Positions 35,733 to 45,104 of a DNA stretch of 64,000 nucleotides are shown here, one piece after another. Every line of letters begins with the position of its first letter. The first letter of the stretch is position 1. A program made the position numbers and the translations under genes. Location of the stretch: positions 171,923 to 235,922 of the forward strand of contig NZ_BNJG01000006.1 in NCBI RefSeq assembly GCF_016587375.1, read 5' to 3'. The notes below the pieces were generated by a model. That model worked only from the letters and a program-made list of their open reading frames with translations. It did not search any database and was not told where the DNA came from. The stretch is from Ktedonobacter robiniae. Lineage in GTDB: Bacteria; Chloroflexota; Ktedonobacteria; Ktedonobacterales; Ktedonobacteraceae.

Positions 35733-36487
35733 GTTTCTCCTGTGGGTCCGAATCGTTCGGTTTTGATGTGTCCAGGTTCGTATCCCAATGTGACGAGACT
35801 CGTGGCGGTTGTTTCGACGAATGGGGTTGGGCCACAGATGAACAGCAACGGGCGTTGATCAACTGGCCATGCCACCTCACGCAGCATCTCGGTATCAATC
35901 CGACGATGATACTCTGTCCACCCAGGCGGTTGCTCCCGGGTTAGCGTCTGCACCACCTCAAGCTTCGTGTTGCCCTTGACCAGGCGAGCGAGTTCGTCAC
36001 GGTAGATCACCTCTGTGTATGATCGCGACGAATACAGCAAACGGATCGGAATTGTGCTCCCTAGAGCAGCCCAATAGCGGATCATCGCCATCAATGGCAC
36101 GATCCCCGATCCCCCAGCTACCAGCAAGAGAGGGCCACCCATCTGCTCCTCCCAGACGAAGTATCCCCCGATTGGGCCGCGCAGTTCCAGCTGGTCACCG
36201 ACACGGAGTTCACCCGTGAGGTAGGGCGACACTTCCCCATCATCGAGCCGTTCGACGGTGAGCGTTACACGTGGTTCCTGCTGGGGAGCAGACGCGATCG
36301 AATAGCTACGCTCCGCCTGGTAGCCGTCTTCAGCCGTGAGGCGCACATCCACATGCTGTCCTGGTCGATGCCCGTTCCAGTGCGGAACGGCGAGCGTGAT
36401 GCTCTTCGCTCGCGCTGTTTCTTCCTGCGTCGCCACGACCTCGCCAAGTTGCCAGCTTAGTCGCCCCGGTATCGTTCTTCTTTCCAT
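35729..36487 (-). CDS. FNR-type flavin reductase partner of the SUOX-like enzyme
   Basis: A 252-aa FAD/NAD(P)H reductase: RSYSIASAPQ binds FAD, GGSGIVPLMAMIRYW binds NAD(P)H, and ICGPTPFVETTATSL is the third motif. Its start overlaps the SUOX-like gene by about 30 bp, so they are co-translated. The likely job is to deliver electrons from NAD(P)H to the molybdoenzyme, or to take them from it. No ferredoxin domain. Confidence 0.88.
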   Translation of the reverse strand: MERRTIPGRLSWQLGEVVATQEETARAKSITLAVPHWNGHRPGQHVDVRLTAEDGYQAERSYSIASAPQQEPRVTLTVERLDDGEVSPYLTGELRVGDQLELRGPIGGYFVWEEQMGGPLLLVAGGSGIVPLMAMIRYWAALGSTIPIRLLYSSRSYTEVIYRDELARLVKGNTKLEVVQTLTREQPPGWTEYHRRIDTEMLREVAWPVDQRPLLFICGPTPFVETTATSLVTLGYEPGHIKTERFGPTGET

Positions 36488-37068
36488 GGATCACCGTGAT
36501 TGTTGTAGCCAAGCGACTCCCAGAAGCCCGGTTCATCCTGCGCGACCAACCGCAGACCCCGAACCCACTTGGCGCTCTTCCAGAAGTAGAGATGGGGAAC
36601 CAGCAGGCGTGCTGGTCCACCATGTTCAGGGGGGAGCGGCTGCCCCTCATACGCATCCACCACCCATGCCTTCCTACCCAACACCTCTTCCAGCGGAAGG
36701 TTGGTAGTATAGCCGCCATCGCTAAAGGCGATCACGTACTTGGCATCGTGTGCAACCTGCTCGAGCAGCGTCTCGACAGAGACGCCTTCCCAGTGGGTAT
36801 CCAGTTTCGACCACTTGGTCACGCAGTGGATGTCTGCGGTCACCATCTCATGTGGCAGGGTGCGAAAGGCATCCCAGGTCCACCGTTTTGGTTGATCGAC
36901 CTCCCCAAGCAGGGAGAAATCCCAGGTTGCAAGAGGCGTGTGTGGCGTTGGCCCTGCCGAAAGAACGGGGAAGCCACGCTCCAGATATTGTCCTGGCGGG
37001 ATTCGCCCGCGCTCGTCGCCAGGCTTTTGGCGACCTCGGAATCCCCGCGAGACGAAACCATTGCTCAT
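36457..37068 (-). CDS. Sulfite-oxidase-like molybdopterin enzyme
   Basis: A 203-aa SUOX/MsrP-type core. DIHCVTKWS contains C82, the expected molybdenum ligand, followed by YTTNLPLEEVLGRKAWVVDA and PHLYFWKSAKWVRGL, family hallmarks. No Tat signal or dimer domain, so it is a short cytosolic type. Such enzymes reduce oxidised sulfur or N-oxide compounds with electrons from an FNR partner, here the next gene. It starts 53 bp after the MerA-like gene and may belong to the same transcript. Confidence 0.88.
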   Translation of the reverse strand: MSNGFVSRGFRGRQKPGDERGRIPPGQYLERGFPVLSAGPTPHTPLATWDFSLLGEVDQPKRWTWDAFRTLPHEMVTADIHCVTKWSKLDTHWEGVSVETLLEQVAHDAKYVIAFSDGGYTTNLPLEEVLGRKAWVVDAYEGQPLPPEHGGPARLLVPHLYFWKSAKWVRGLRLVAQDEPGFWESLGYNNHGDPWKEERYRGD

Positions 37069-37121
37069 CTCTTCACTCCTAATCTCTTTCTCATGGTATT
37101 TTTGATGAACGAGAGCTTGTC

Positions 37122-38516
37122 CTACGAATCAAGCGTCATAAACAGCAGATTGAGCCCTTCCGCCAGGAGCGGATGGGTGAAGATGCTTTCCTTTAAAGCG
37201 GTGTAGGGCAGCTTCCCCATCATCGCCACCTGGATGATGGTCATGATCTCGCCCCCTTCGATGCTCAGAATGGCGCAGCCCAGGATGTGCTGGGTCTTGG
37301 CATCGACGATAGCCTTCATAAACCCACGCGTCTCGCCAGTTTCCAGAGCACGGGGCACAGCAGTCATGGGCAATTTCGCCACCCGGATAGTGCGACCCTG
37401 TTTCCTGGCCTCGTTTTCAGTCATGCCAACCCGTCCAAGCTGGGGGTCGATGAAGATGGTATGGGGGACCAGGCGATCCCGCGTGCTGGCGTTACCATGC
37501 TCCAGCAGATTGGTGCGCAAAATGCGGAAGTCATCGTACGAGGCGTGGGTAAACGCTGACCCCCCTCTCACATCCCCCATGGCATAGACGCCAGGAACAT
37601 TCGTTTCCAGGCGCTCATTGACCTGGATATAGCCCTCCTGGTCCAGGTGGATGCCCGCTGCTTCGAGGGTGAGCGCTTCCGTGTTGGGGACACGACCGGT
37701 TGCCGCTAGCAGATGCGAGCCGGTCAGCTGTTGTTCGCCTTGAGGCGTGCGCACGGTCAACTGGAGACGCTCATCACTGAGCTGTTCCACCTGTTGCGGT
37801 GTGGTGCCAGTCAGGACCGTGATCCCCTCCTCGCGAAACATCTTGGTGATCTCATCGGACACGTCCTCATCCTCACTCATCAGCAAGCGTGGACGGCGCT
37901 GGATGATCGTGACCTGGCTGCCAAAGCGGCGAAACATCTGTCCGAACTCCAGCCCGATGTAGCCGCCACCGAGAATGAGCAGATGTTCGGGAAGTGTATC
38001 CAGCTCCATGAGCGTGGTGGAATTGAGCACGGGAATACGCTCGGCGCGCTTGATCGCGAGTGGCGCTGGTCGGACGCCGGTATCGATCACAATCAGGGGC
38101 GCGGTGATTTCTCGCGTCTCGCCGCCATTAAAAGAGACCTCAAGCGTTTTTGGGGCGGTAAAGTGAGCCTCGCCCCTGAGCAGATCCAGCCCTTGTGCCG
38201 CAGTCAGAAGGTTCTCGTGGCCCTTGCGCGCACCCTCAACGATCTCTTGTTTGCGTTGGAGGACATCCTGCAGATCAACCGAGATGGGGCCCGTGTGGAC
38301 GCCGTACTCAGCGCCACGCCGTGCCAGATAGGCAAGGCGCGCGCTGGCAACCATGGTTTTGGTGGGGGTACAGCCCACATTGACACAGACCCCGCCGATA
38401 TGGTCTCGCTCAATCACCGCCACGTTTTGGCCTGCCTTCGCCAAGGTGATGGGGAGGAGTCTGCCACCCCGGCTGGTCCCGATCACAATCGCGTCATAGG
38501 TGGTGGCTTGGGGCAT
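37122..38516 (-). CDS. MerA-like FAD/NAD(P) disulfide oxidoreductase, copy 2
   Basis: 464 aa; redox pair C44-x4-C49 in GGVCVNVGCTPTK, NAD(P) motif GGGYIGLEFGQMFRRFG and YAMGDVRGGSAFTHASYDD. Close paralogue of the 31771 product and again without HMA domain or C-terminal Cys pair. ATG 38516 has AGAAGGAG upstream. It opens a leftward row with the SUOX-like, FNR and DUF6510 genes (gaps of 53 bp, overlap, overlap), suggesting a four-gene redox operon. Substrate unknown. Confidence 0.88.
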   Translation of the reverse strand: MPQATTYDAIVIGTSRGGRLLPITLAKAGQNVAVIERDHIGGVCVNVGCTPTKTMVASARLAYLARRGAEYGVHTGPISVDLQDVLQRKQEIVEGARKGHENLLTAAQGLDLLRGEAHFTAPKTLEVSFNGGETREITAPLIVIDTGVRPAPLAIKRAERIPVLNSTTLMELDTLPEHLLILGGGYIGLEFGQMFRRFGSQVTIIQRRPRLLMSEDEDVSDEITKMFREEGITVLTGTTPQQVEQLSDERLQLTVRTPQGEQQLTGSHLLAATGRVPNTEALTLEAAGIHLDQEGYIQVNERLETNVPGVYAMGDVRGGSAFTHASYDDFRILRTNLLEHGNASTRDRLVPHTIFIDPQLGRVGMTENEARKQGRTIRVAKLPMTAVPRALETGETRGFMKAIVDAKTQHILGCAILSIEGGEIMTIIQVAMMGKLPYTALKESIFTHPLLAEGLNLLFMTLDS

Positions 38517-38911
38517 CTCACTGTTCTCCTTCTGCTTCTCCGTAGACGTAATAGGTGCTTCCCACGAGCAACCTACCTACCTCAATAATGGTGTTCCATC
38601 TTCAAGATATATGTTGAGTGCAAGAGAATGACAAGCATATCTCCATCTCTTTATGCAAAAGATTACAGGGATGTCATTTCATGGTACGTGCATGTTTTTC
38701 CAGCTAAGTTCCCAAAATGAGAACGGCGTTGTCATGTTCCGTCAGCCGATATTTGCAATAGAAGGCTTTCCCTTGCTCTCTTGAAATCGCTGCGGGGGCA
38801 TCCATGCTGGTCTGTCCCTATGCGCGCCGATCTTCCCGATCATGGAAGTAGGGCTTGAGCATCATGGCTGTTGGAGAACGCTTTTCCCACGCCAGAGACA
38901 TCATTTGCTGC
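38517..38911. other. Intergenic region
   Basis: Contains the ribosome site and presumably the promoter of the MerA-like operon. No gene or strong repeat seen between 38600 and 38911. Confidence 0.4.
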
Positions 38912-39094
38912 TCAGGCCAGCAGTTCCGCGACCAGGAGCAGCAGGGTTTCCAGTTCAAAGGGTTTCTGCAGCGTTCTGAGATGCTTGTTGCCACTGACTT
39001 CCTGCGGCATATCCGCGCTCATCAGCAGGATAGGGATATGCTCATATTCCTCCTGGCTTTCCAGCCAACCTGCGAGCTCCAGGCCGTTTATCCC
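38912..39094 (-). pseudogene. Response regulator 3' fragment
   Basis: Leftward text GINGLELAGWLESQEEYEHI, PILLMSADMPQ and LRTLQKPFELETLLLLVAEL is the second half of a receiver closely like the 19286-19684 product. The first half, including the phospho-acceptor, is gone; the break is exactly at the inverted-repeat element beginning at 39094. Confidence 0.75.
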
Positions 39095-39323
39095 TTACAC
39101 TTACACACAACTATTGGATCTGGAGAAAAAACGTGGAGGCGATGCGCTGCACAAGCTTTGTTTTTCCCACACGAGAAGTGGCCCGCTTCTCTCAGAAGAA
39201 GCCGCGTGTCTCGCCAAGCTTGAAGCACATCATTGCGCATCATTACGCGTTTTTCCTGGCGTCTTTCTCTCGCATGCTCATGCGGATCTTCTACAAACGT
39301 TCAAACTTGTGTGTAAGTGTAAG
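39094..39323. mobile_element. 230-bp element with 17-bp terminal inverted repeats
   Basis: CTTACACTTACACACAA (39094-39110) and TTGTGTGTAAGTGTAAG (39307-39323) are perfect inverted ends. It abuts the response-regulator fragment. The right half resembles 44850-44965 (TCTCGCCAAGCT, AGCACATCA, CAAACGTTCA), so a relic of the same family is there. No gene inside. Confidence 0.7.
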
Positions 39324-39508
39324 CACATAAAGGCAGGGATCTTACGCTCGGACTGATAAATGTCCCCACGACCTTGAGAGGAAAGAGACTCTTTGGCCTC
39401 TACTCATCAATAAATATTGATCTCGTAGTGCGGGATCAGCATGGTTGATGGCCTGGCATTTTCTGTTACGCGTTGTTTGTGTGGTGTGTCGACCGGCAGT
39501 TGGCACAG

Positions 39509-39967
39509 CTACCGCATACGCTCTCCCTCTGGCACTTGGGAGAGAAGAGATCGTTTGTCAGGAAAGACCTGGCTTCCGCAGAAGATATTTCTCTGTTTAA
39601 ATGCTAAAGGGGATGCAACTTCCAGCCACTTTTTGATTTCTTCGTCGACATAGAGCACGTGATACCAGGGGACGTCCAGATGGACCAGCTCGTCCAGCTC
39701 GTGTACCCATTCTGGACAAGGCAAAACGTACTCCTCGCACAGATACTCTACCGAGGCAGCGAGAAAACTGGCCCAGCGGCATTCCTCTCGGGTTGGGGAA
39801 AATGGCAAAGAAGGCGCCTCAGCGATAAGAGTCGGTCGCCGATCGGCAGCATAGAGGAACCACTCGTTGGAAAAATTCCCGATGGCCACCCACGGATCCT
39901 GGCCTTTTCGAATACGATCGAAGGTATGTGCTATTGTCTGTAATGGGTCATCTGATCGCATTGGCAT
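39509..39967 (-). CDS. 152-aa protein of unknown function
   Basis: The frame encodes SDDPLQTIAHTFDRIRKGQD, PWVAIGNFSNEWFLYA, and a Trp/Glu-rich second half (EYLCEEYVLPCPEWVHELDE, YHVLYVDEEIKKWLEVA). Composition and codon use look genuine. The ribosome site is weak. No signal peptide or known domain. It stands alone between mobile elements. Confidence 0.6.
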   Translation of the reverse strand: MPMRSDDPLQTIAHTFDRIRKGQDPWVAIGNFSNEWFLYAADRRPTLIAEAPSLPFSPTREECRWASFLAASVEYLCEEYVLPCPEWVHELDELVHLDVPWYHVLYVDEEIKKWLEVASPLAFKQRNIFCGSQVFPDKRSLLSQVPEGERMR

Positions 39968-40102
39968 GAAAGATCACCAGCCTCTTATGCAGGAAAATAG
40001 GTGCGCAGCACGGAAGCGTCAGAACTGAGAACAAGGACGGTGTGAAAAAAGTGCTTGTGGTAGACTGACGATCATTGAGCACATCGTGATGAGGAAGGAA
40101 CT

Positions 40103-41693
40103 ATGAACTGCCCACACTGCACATCCCCAACCACGAAAGAACGGCAGAAAAGCACCATACCTGGCTATCGAACGTTTCGTTGTTTCGCTTGTCAGCGCAT
40201 CTTCAACGAGCGGACTAGGACTCCCTTCAATTCCCTCGAATATCCTACCGATATCGTCCTGCTCGTCGTTGTGTGGCGGCTCCGGTACAAGTTGCGTCTG
40301 CGTGATCTCGCTGAGATGTTCTTAGAGCGTGGCTTTGTGTTCACGCATGAAGCGATCAGAGACTGGGAAGCCCGTTTTGCTCCACTTGTCGCCGATCACC
40401 TACGGGCCAAACGACGCGGACAAGCAAAAACATCGTGGGACGTAGATGAAACGTACGTAAAAGGTGCGACAAGAACTTGGCTACTGACACTCTCCGAAGC
40501 AAAGGAGATTTCTTCTTTGGTAGGATTTAGGCTTCCCCCAAAAGCCTGATGGCTACAGGCGTAGCTTCCGGTTGAGCAATCGGAGGTGAAAGAGCTGCCT
40601 GGACAATGTGGACGAGAGGAGAAAACTCTCTCTCCTCACCCGGTTTGCTAGCCAAAGATGAAACTGGGTGACGTAAGAAAGCTCTGTTTGACGGGTCGTT
40701 AAGGTTCACACGGTGAGGGAGAGTCGCCCTCTAAGGGACAACCGTGAGTGGGAGGTATGGTGTACTCTTTTACTACACCAAAACGTTGGGGGTCCCCCCA
40801 GCAAGAGACGATGTTATAGGGGAAGAAACGCGCCCCCCTTCTGCGGCAGACGAGACGCGTCTGTATTCGGCCTAAAGGAGCCACCCAAAGGTCATCGTAG
40901 AATGTCAGGGTCCAAACTTGTGAGAGGTGATCTCTTCGCCTGGAACGCTTGTGAGACAGGCAAAGATAGCTGCATCCGATGGAGAGATCATCAGTCAGAG
41001 CCATCATAGTACCCTTTGAAAGCCAGCTAATGACTGGACTGCGGGGAAGGGTGCGGTGGTTCTCGTTCAAGGAGGGGTGAGAGGTCTGGATACGTAGGAC
41101 CGTTTGATTACCCTAAGAAAGAACAAAAGACCGTGGAGAGCCCGTTGCAGCGATGAGTTGCACGGCGGGTTTGGTGGAGGGGATGCGGAAACAGGTGCTT
41201 CGTAAGAAGCGTACTGCGCCGTGTCCCTATCCAATTCCATGGCACCTGGTGTTATCTGTATCGGGCGATTGATCGAGATGGTAATCTGATCGATTCACGT
41301 CTCAGTGAGAAACGCGATATGGAGGCAGCAAAGCGATTCTTCAACCAAGCGGTGACCATGGTTGATCACGCACCTGAGCGAGTGACAACCGATGGGCATG
41401 ATTCCTCCCCCCGCGCAATCCGCGAGACCCTCGGCGATACTGTCGTGTACCGGACGAATGCCTACCTGAACAATCGATTGGAACAAGATCATCGTGGGAT
41501 CAAACAACGTTCCTCTCCGATGCACGGGTTTGGAAGCTTCACGTCAGCATCACGCTTTTGCCGGGCGTTCGACGAGGGACGCCAGTTCTTCCGGTTTCGT
41601 ACTCCCACGAAGCAATCCATTTCTCTTGCCGACCAACGTCGTTTGTTCTGCCAACGCTTAGATGCCTTAAAAGTCATGTTGCTGGTAGCCTAA
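40103..41693 (+). CDS. IS6-family transposase split by a group II intron (exons 40103-40463 and 41236-41693)
   Basis: Exon 1 (361 nt) encodes the zinc ribbon MNCPHC...FRCFACQRIFNERT and the first catalytic Asp in SWDVDETYVK; exon 2 (458 nt) resumes with HGTWCYLYRAIDRDGNLID, the second Asp in VTTDGHDSSPRA and the Glu in NNRLEQDHRGIKQR. Joined at G40463/T41236 they give 819 nt, 272 aa plus stop, identical in length to the intact copy at 43013-43831, with the expected V-K-V-H-G-T-W at the junction. Unspliced, translation runs into intron and stops at 40549. ATG 40103 follows GGAAGGAAC. Closely related to the broken 45196 copy, which lacks the intron. Confidence 0.85.
40464..41235 (+). ncRNA. ORF-less group II intron (772 nt)
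   Basis: The 5' end is GTGCGAC, the group II consensus, and the 3' end is CCAAT (AY). Domain V is recognisable at 41139-41172: AGCCCG pairs with CGGGTT, a 2-base CG bulge, then TGCAGC with GTTGCA around a GATGA loop; AGC is the catalytic triad. A domain VI-like hairpin follows. EBS1: CTTTTAC (40767-40773) sits in the loop of a 7-bp stem TGGTGTA/TACACCA and pairs perfectly with the last seven exon bases GTAAAAG (40457-40463). No reverse transcriptase or maturase frame is present, so splicing or mobility would need a trans-acting protein. Excision restores the host frame exactly. Confidence 0.85.
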
Positions 41694-42261
41694 CAGAAGA
41701 AGGCTGGAGGATTGAGCACGCCTTGTGATCTTCTGTGTTCTCAGTTCTGACACATCCCTTTATCGCTCTTGTCGCTGGTTTATTCCTTCAACAAAGCGAT
41801 GGGCAAGCAAGCTCAGGTATTCTTATAAACTCAGCAAGGACTTTTTCAACAGGCTGGTTGGTTTCTTGCGACAAGCTGACTCGTTCAAGAATGTAAAAAA
41901 ACGGTATGGAGACCTTTACGAAACCTTTCGATTTTGTATGTAGGGGCGAAACCTCGCTGCGGATAGTGGGTCAACCGCTCTTTTGATGACAGGGTCTGGT
42001 GCAGGTGTGGTGAAAACGTTTCGGCCACCATATCTGTACCAGACCCTGAGATTGGGGGAAGCTGCATAATGAAATGGGTGGTCTGTTCTTGTCTGAAGAG
42101 ACAGATACTACGACGCAAGTGACAGTGTTTGGTGCTCTCCAAAATGGGTCTTTTGGTCCATGACTTCTCGTGCATTTCGCTCTACACGAGAAGCAGGTCA
42201 AGCGCACCTGTCTTGGCTGAGACGAAGAAAGAAAAAAGAGACAGAAAGAAGGCACAGTTCT

Positions 42262-42621
42262 ATGAGTTTTAACCAAACGCTCCAAACCTCGGAGATCCAG
42301 GCGATACCGGCACCATTTCCCAACACCAAAGGGACTGTCACGCTCAAGATTTTAAACGCTGATCAGCCCTTGGGTCCAGCGCTGGCCCTCCTGAGAATGG
42401 AGCCGGAGAGCGAGATTGCAAGACACCTGCAGGAGCGAACAACGGAAACCCTGTACGTCCTTGAGGGTGATTTCATAAACGAGGGCATCTCCTATCCGGC
42501 GGGCACGGAACTCAATGTCAAGCCGTTGATTGCTCACGGTCCACATACGACGAAGAATGGCTGCTCCGTCCTGGTCATGTTCAGCTATCCGTCTGTTCTC
42601 GATGATTTCAAACTGGCCTAG
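42262..42621 (+). CDS. Cupin-domain protein
   Basis: A 119-aa single cupin of ChrR/anti-sigma-like small type: EPESEIARHLQERTTETLYV then LEGDFINEGISYPAGTEL and HGPHTTKNGCSVLVMFS. His and Glu of the first motif and His of the second (AHGPHT) would bind a metal. ATG 42262 has AAGG ten bases upstream; the in-frame extension to 42160 has no site. Possibly senses or detoxifies reactive species, in line with its neighbourhood, but this is inference. Confidence 0.8.
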   Translation: MSFNQTLQTSEIQAIPAPFPNTKGTVTLKILNADQPLGPALALLRMEPESEIARHLQERTTETLYVLEGDFINEGISYPAGTELNVKPLIAHGPHTTKNGCSVLVMFSYPSVLDDFKLA

Positions 42622-42917
42622 CCGCTTGAGGACGAAAACTGATCCAAACAGGACATGACAGAGAACCCTGGTGAAAACGGCATCTTTCCGAGCAAGAGAT
42701 GGATGCCCTCACCAGGGAAGGAGTCAATTTGGGGTGAGATGACTCTCCTGCACTTTCTCATCAAAAGTGCGGGAGAGACCGGATAGTTTACAGGTCCGGA
42801 CAGTGACGCCGGCAGATAGCATCTTAAGAAGCGTCAGGTTGGAATGCGAAGGAACGAACATAGATGAATACCGCATGAAGCGCAATCTGTAACGGCTGCG
42901 TCGTCTTGCGGGTCTTC

Positions 42918-43895
42918 AGGATGCGTCAGAACTGAGAACAGGACTCTAAGCGAAGTTCCGCTAGCGTGTGAGAGACTGATCAGCACAGAGACATTGTGAG
43001 GAGGCGTGTCCGATGAATTGCCCGTCCTGCCTGTCTGTAACGACAAGAGAACAAAACAGGAAAACCACACTTGGCTACCGGATATTCCGTTGCCGAGGGT
43101 GCCACCATATCTTCAATGAGCGCACCAACACGCCTTTCAACTTGCTGGAATATCCAACCGATCTCGTTCTGCTTGTCGTTCTCTGGCTGCTGCGCTATAC
43201 ACTGAGTCTGCGAGATCTCGCTGAGATGTTTCTCGAGCGCGGTTGGGTCTTCACTCATGAGGCGATCCGAGGCTGGGAAGTTCGTTTTGCTTCCTTACTT
43301 GCAGAACACTTGCGTACCAGGCGGCGGGGACACATAGGGACATCATGGTACGTAGATGAAACGTACATCAAAGTGCGAGAAAAGTGGTGGTATCTCTATC
43401 GCGCTCTCGATCGTGATGGGAATGTGGTCGATTCACGCCTGAGTGAGAAACGCGATATGGAGGCAGCAAAGCAGTTCTTCCGCCAAGCTCTCGCAACGGC
43501 TGGTCACGCCCCGGAGCGGGTAACGACCGATGGACATGACTCCTATCCACGTGCGATTCGTGAGATGCTCGGCAGCGAGGTCATGCATCGTTGGAATGCC
43601 TACTTGAATAACCACCTGGAACAAGATCATCGTGGAATCAAACAGCGCTATTACCCGATGCGTGGATTTGGGAACTTCACATCAGCCTCTCGCTTTTGCA
43701 GGGTATATGACGAGGGACGCCAGTTCTTTCGGTTTCGGACCACGAGAAAGCAACATGTTTCCCTCGCGGACCAACGCCATCTCTTCTGCCAACGCTTGGA
43801 TGCCTTGAAAACCATGTTGCTGGTCGCCTAAACAGATTCAGCTTGAAGATGAAGCACGCCTTGTGATCTTCTGTGTTCTCTGTTCTGACACATCC
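42918..43895 (+). mobile_element. IS6-family element, copy 4
   Basis: 978 bp; ends GGATGCGTCAGAACTGAGAA and GTTCTGACACATCC. One intact transposase. No matching 8-bp flanks seen. Confidence 0.88.
43013..43831 (+). CDS. IS6-family transposase, intact
   Basis: 272 aa. Zinc ribbon MNCPSC...FRCRGCHHIFNERT, D in SWYVDETYIKV, D in VTTDGHDSYPRA, E in NNHLEQDHRGIKQR. ATG 43013 follows GGAGGCG. Serves as the length and frame reference for the intron-split copy. Confidence 0.92.
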   Translation: MNCPSCLSVTTREQNRKTTLGYRIFRCRGCHHIFNERTNTPFNLLEYPTDLVLLVVLWLLRYTLSLRDLAEMFLERGWVFTHEAIRGWEVRFASLLAEHLRTRRRGHIGTSWYVDETYIKVREKWWYLYRALDRDGNVVDSRLSEKRDMEAAKQFFRQALATAGHAPERVTTDGHDSYPRAIREMLGSEVMHRWNAYLNNHLEQDHRGIKQRYYPMRGFGNFTSASRFCRVYDEGRQFFRFRTTRKQHVSLADQRHLFCQRLDALKTMLLVA

Positions 43896-44042
43896 CTAGA
43901 AGCAGCTTGTTGCATGCACACGGTGGAAATTCCTGGCAGCGTTTTCTTGTTTTTGTTGAGCGTGATGTTCTGTCACATTTCAGTGCCACTCTTCGTTTCT
44001 GCAGCAGAACATCATTGTCATAACAAAGGAGGGAACAACGTG

Positions 44043-44546
44043 ATGCGATGCATGACGCCACTTGGCGCAATCATCCTGGGTGCCATTGCCGGCGCTGTAG
44101 GGACCACGGCGATGGACCTCGCACTGTACGCGCGCCACCGTGCCAGCGGCGGTAGCGACCGATTCCTGGCCTGGGAATTCGGCGGCAAGAGCGATTGGGA
44201 GAGCGTCTCAGCCCCCGCCCAAGTGGGCCGTCGCCTGTATGAGGGCTTGCTGCAACGTCCACTCGCCGACCGTTGGGCTCGCCTGACGAATAACCTCGCG
44301 CATTGGGGGTACGGCATCAACTGTGGCTGCACCTTCGGGGTTGTCGGTGGAACGTTGCGCCGCCTGCCCCTGGCAGCGGGCCCAACGTTCGGAGCCTGTG
44401 TGTGGGTGAGCAGCTACGTCACCTTGCCGCTGCTGGGGCTCTACAAGCCGATATGGAAGTACAGCTTCACAGAGCTGGCTCCGGATCTGGCCGCGCATCT
44501 CGTCTACGGCACCGTCACCGAACGCACCTTCAGCACACTGGCATGA
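44043..44546 (+). CDS. Integral membrane protein of unknown function
   Basis: A 167-aa protein with an N-terminal GAIILGAIAGAVGTTAMDLA helix, a soluble EFGGKSDWESVSAPAQVGRR stretch, and three more hydrophobic segments (GYGINCGCTFGVVGGT, VWVSSYVTLPLLGLY, PDLAAHLVYGTVTE). The pattern resembles DUF1440-like membrane proteins. ATG 44043 is preceded by AAAGGAGGG. No operon partner. Confidence 0.75.
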   Translation: MRCMTPLGAIILGAIAGAVGTTAMDLALYARHRASGGSDRFLAWEFGGKSDWESVSAPAQVGRRLYEGLLQRPLADRWARLTNNLAHWGYGINCGCTFGVVGGTLRRLPLAAGPTFGACVWVSSYVTLPLLGLYKPIWKYSFTELAPDLAAHLVYGTVTERTFSTLA

Positions 44547-45104
44547 CGAGTCGTCACGTCACTGACGCTCAAAGAAGCGAACATGAGGCGAACCACGTTG
44601 CTGTGAATTGACAAAAACGATGTGCAAACGTCCGCTTGTAGCGTGGCTTTTCTCAGACGATGAATGGTCGATTCCCATGTTTCGCGCCGATTGCCTAACA
44701 TTCACCTTAAAAACGGGTCTTGCTTACTTTCGGTGTTTAAGCTCATCAACAATTGAAAAGAAAGAGCTTGGGTGGCTTCTGCCGTGATCTTTTGCTGTGT
44801 TTTTCCACCGAAAGTGACCAAGACCCTTAAAAACCGTCGATCATTCGCACTATTTACCATCTCGCCAAGCTGAAAGCACATCACTGTGCATCAAGGGGCG
44901 TTTTTTTCAACACCTTTCCCTCGCATCATGCTGAGGATCTTCTGCAAACGTTCATATTTGTGTATACATGTCAGCCTTTATGTGTGGGGAGTCGTCACAG
45001 CATGACTCGCTCCTGCTTGGCCCGCCTCACTAGCTCTAGCGCTGACCTGGCACAGAGTTCGCTCTGTCCTGATGCAGGTCCCAGGCGGTATGTGCCCTCC
45101 AGGT
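44547..45104. other. Intergenic region with a mobile-element relic
   Basis: 44850-44965 resembles the right half of the 230-bp element at 39094-39323, without clear terminal repeats. No gene with a ribosome site was seen. Confidence 0.4.

Larger units (their letters stand above)
40012..41757 (+). mobile_element. IS6-family element, copy 3, carrying a group II intron
   Basis: Left end GGAAGCGTCAGAACTGAGAA and right end TCTCAGTTCTGACACATCC are inverted repeats. Without the 772-bp intron the element is about 974 bp, like the other copies. Confidence 0.88.

Noticed and set aside
31771..38516. True mercuric reductases and a mer operon
   Set aside because: No HMA domain, no C-terminal Cys pair, no merR/merT/merP neighbours.
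40713..41009. 98-codon frame inside the group II intron as an encoded protein
   Set aside because: No reverse-transcriptase or maturase motif and it overlaps ribozyme domains.
28181..43903. 8-bp target duplications at IS6 copies
   Set aside because: Flanks of copies 1, 3 and 4 were compared and do not match.
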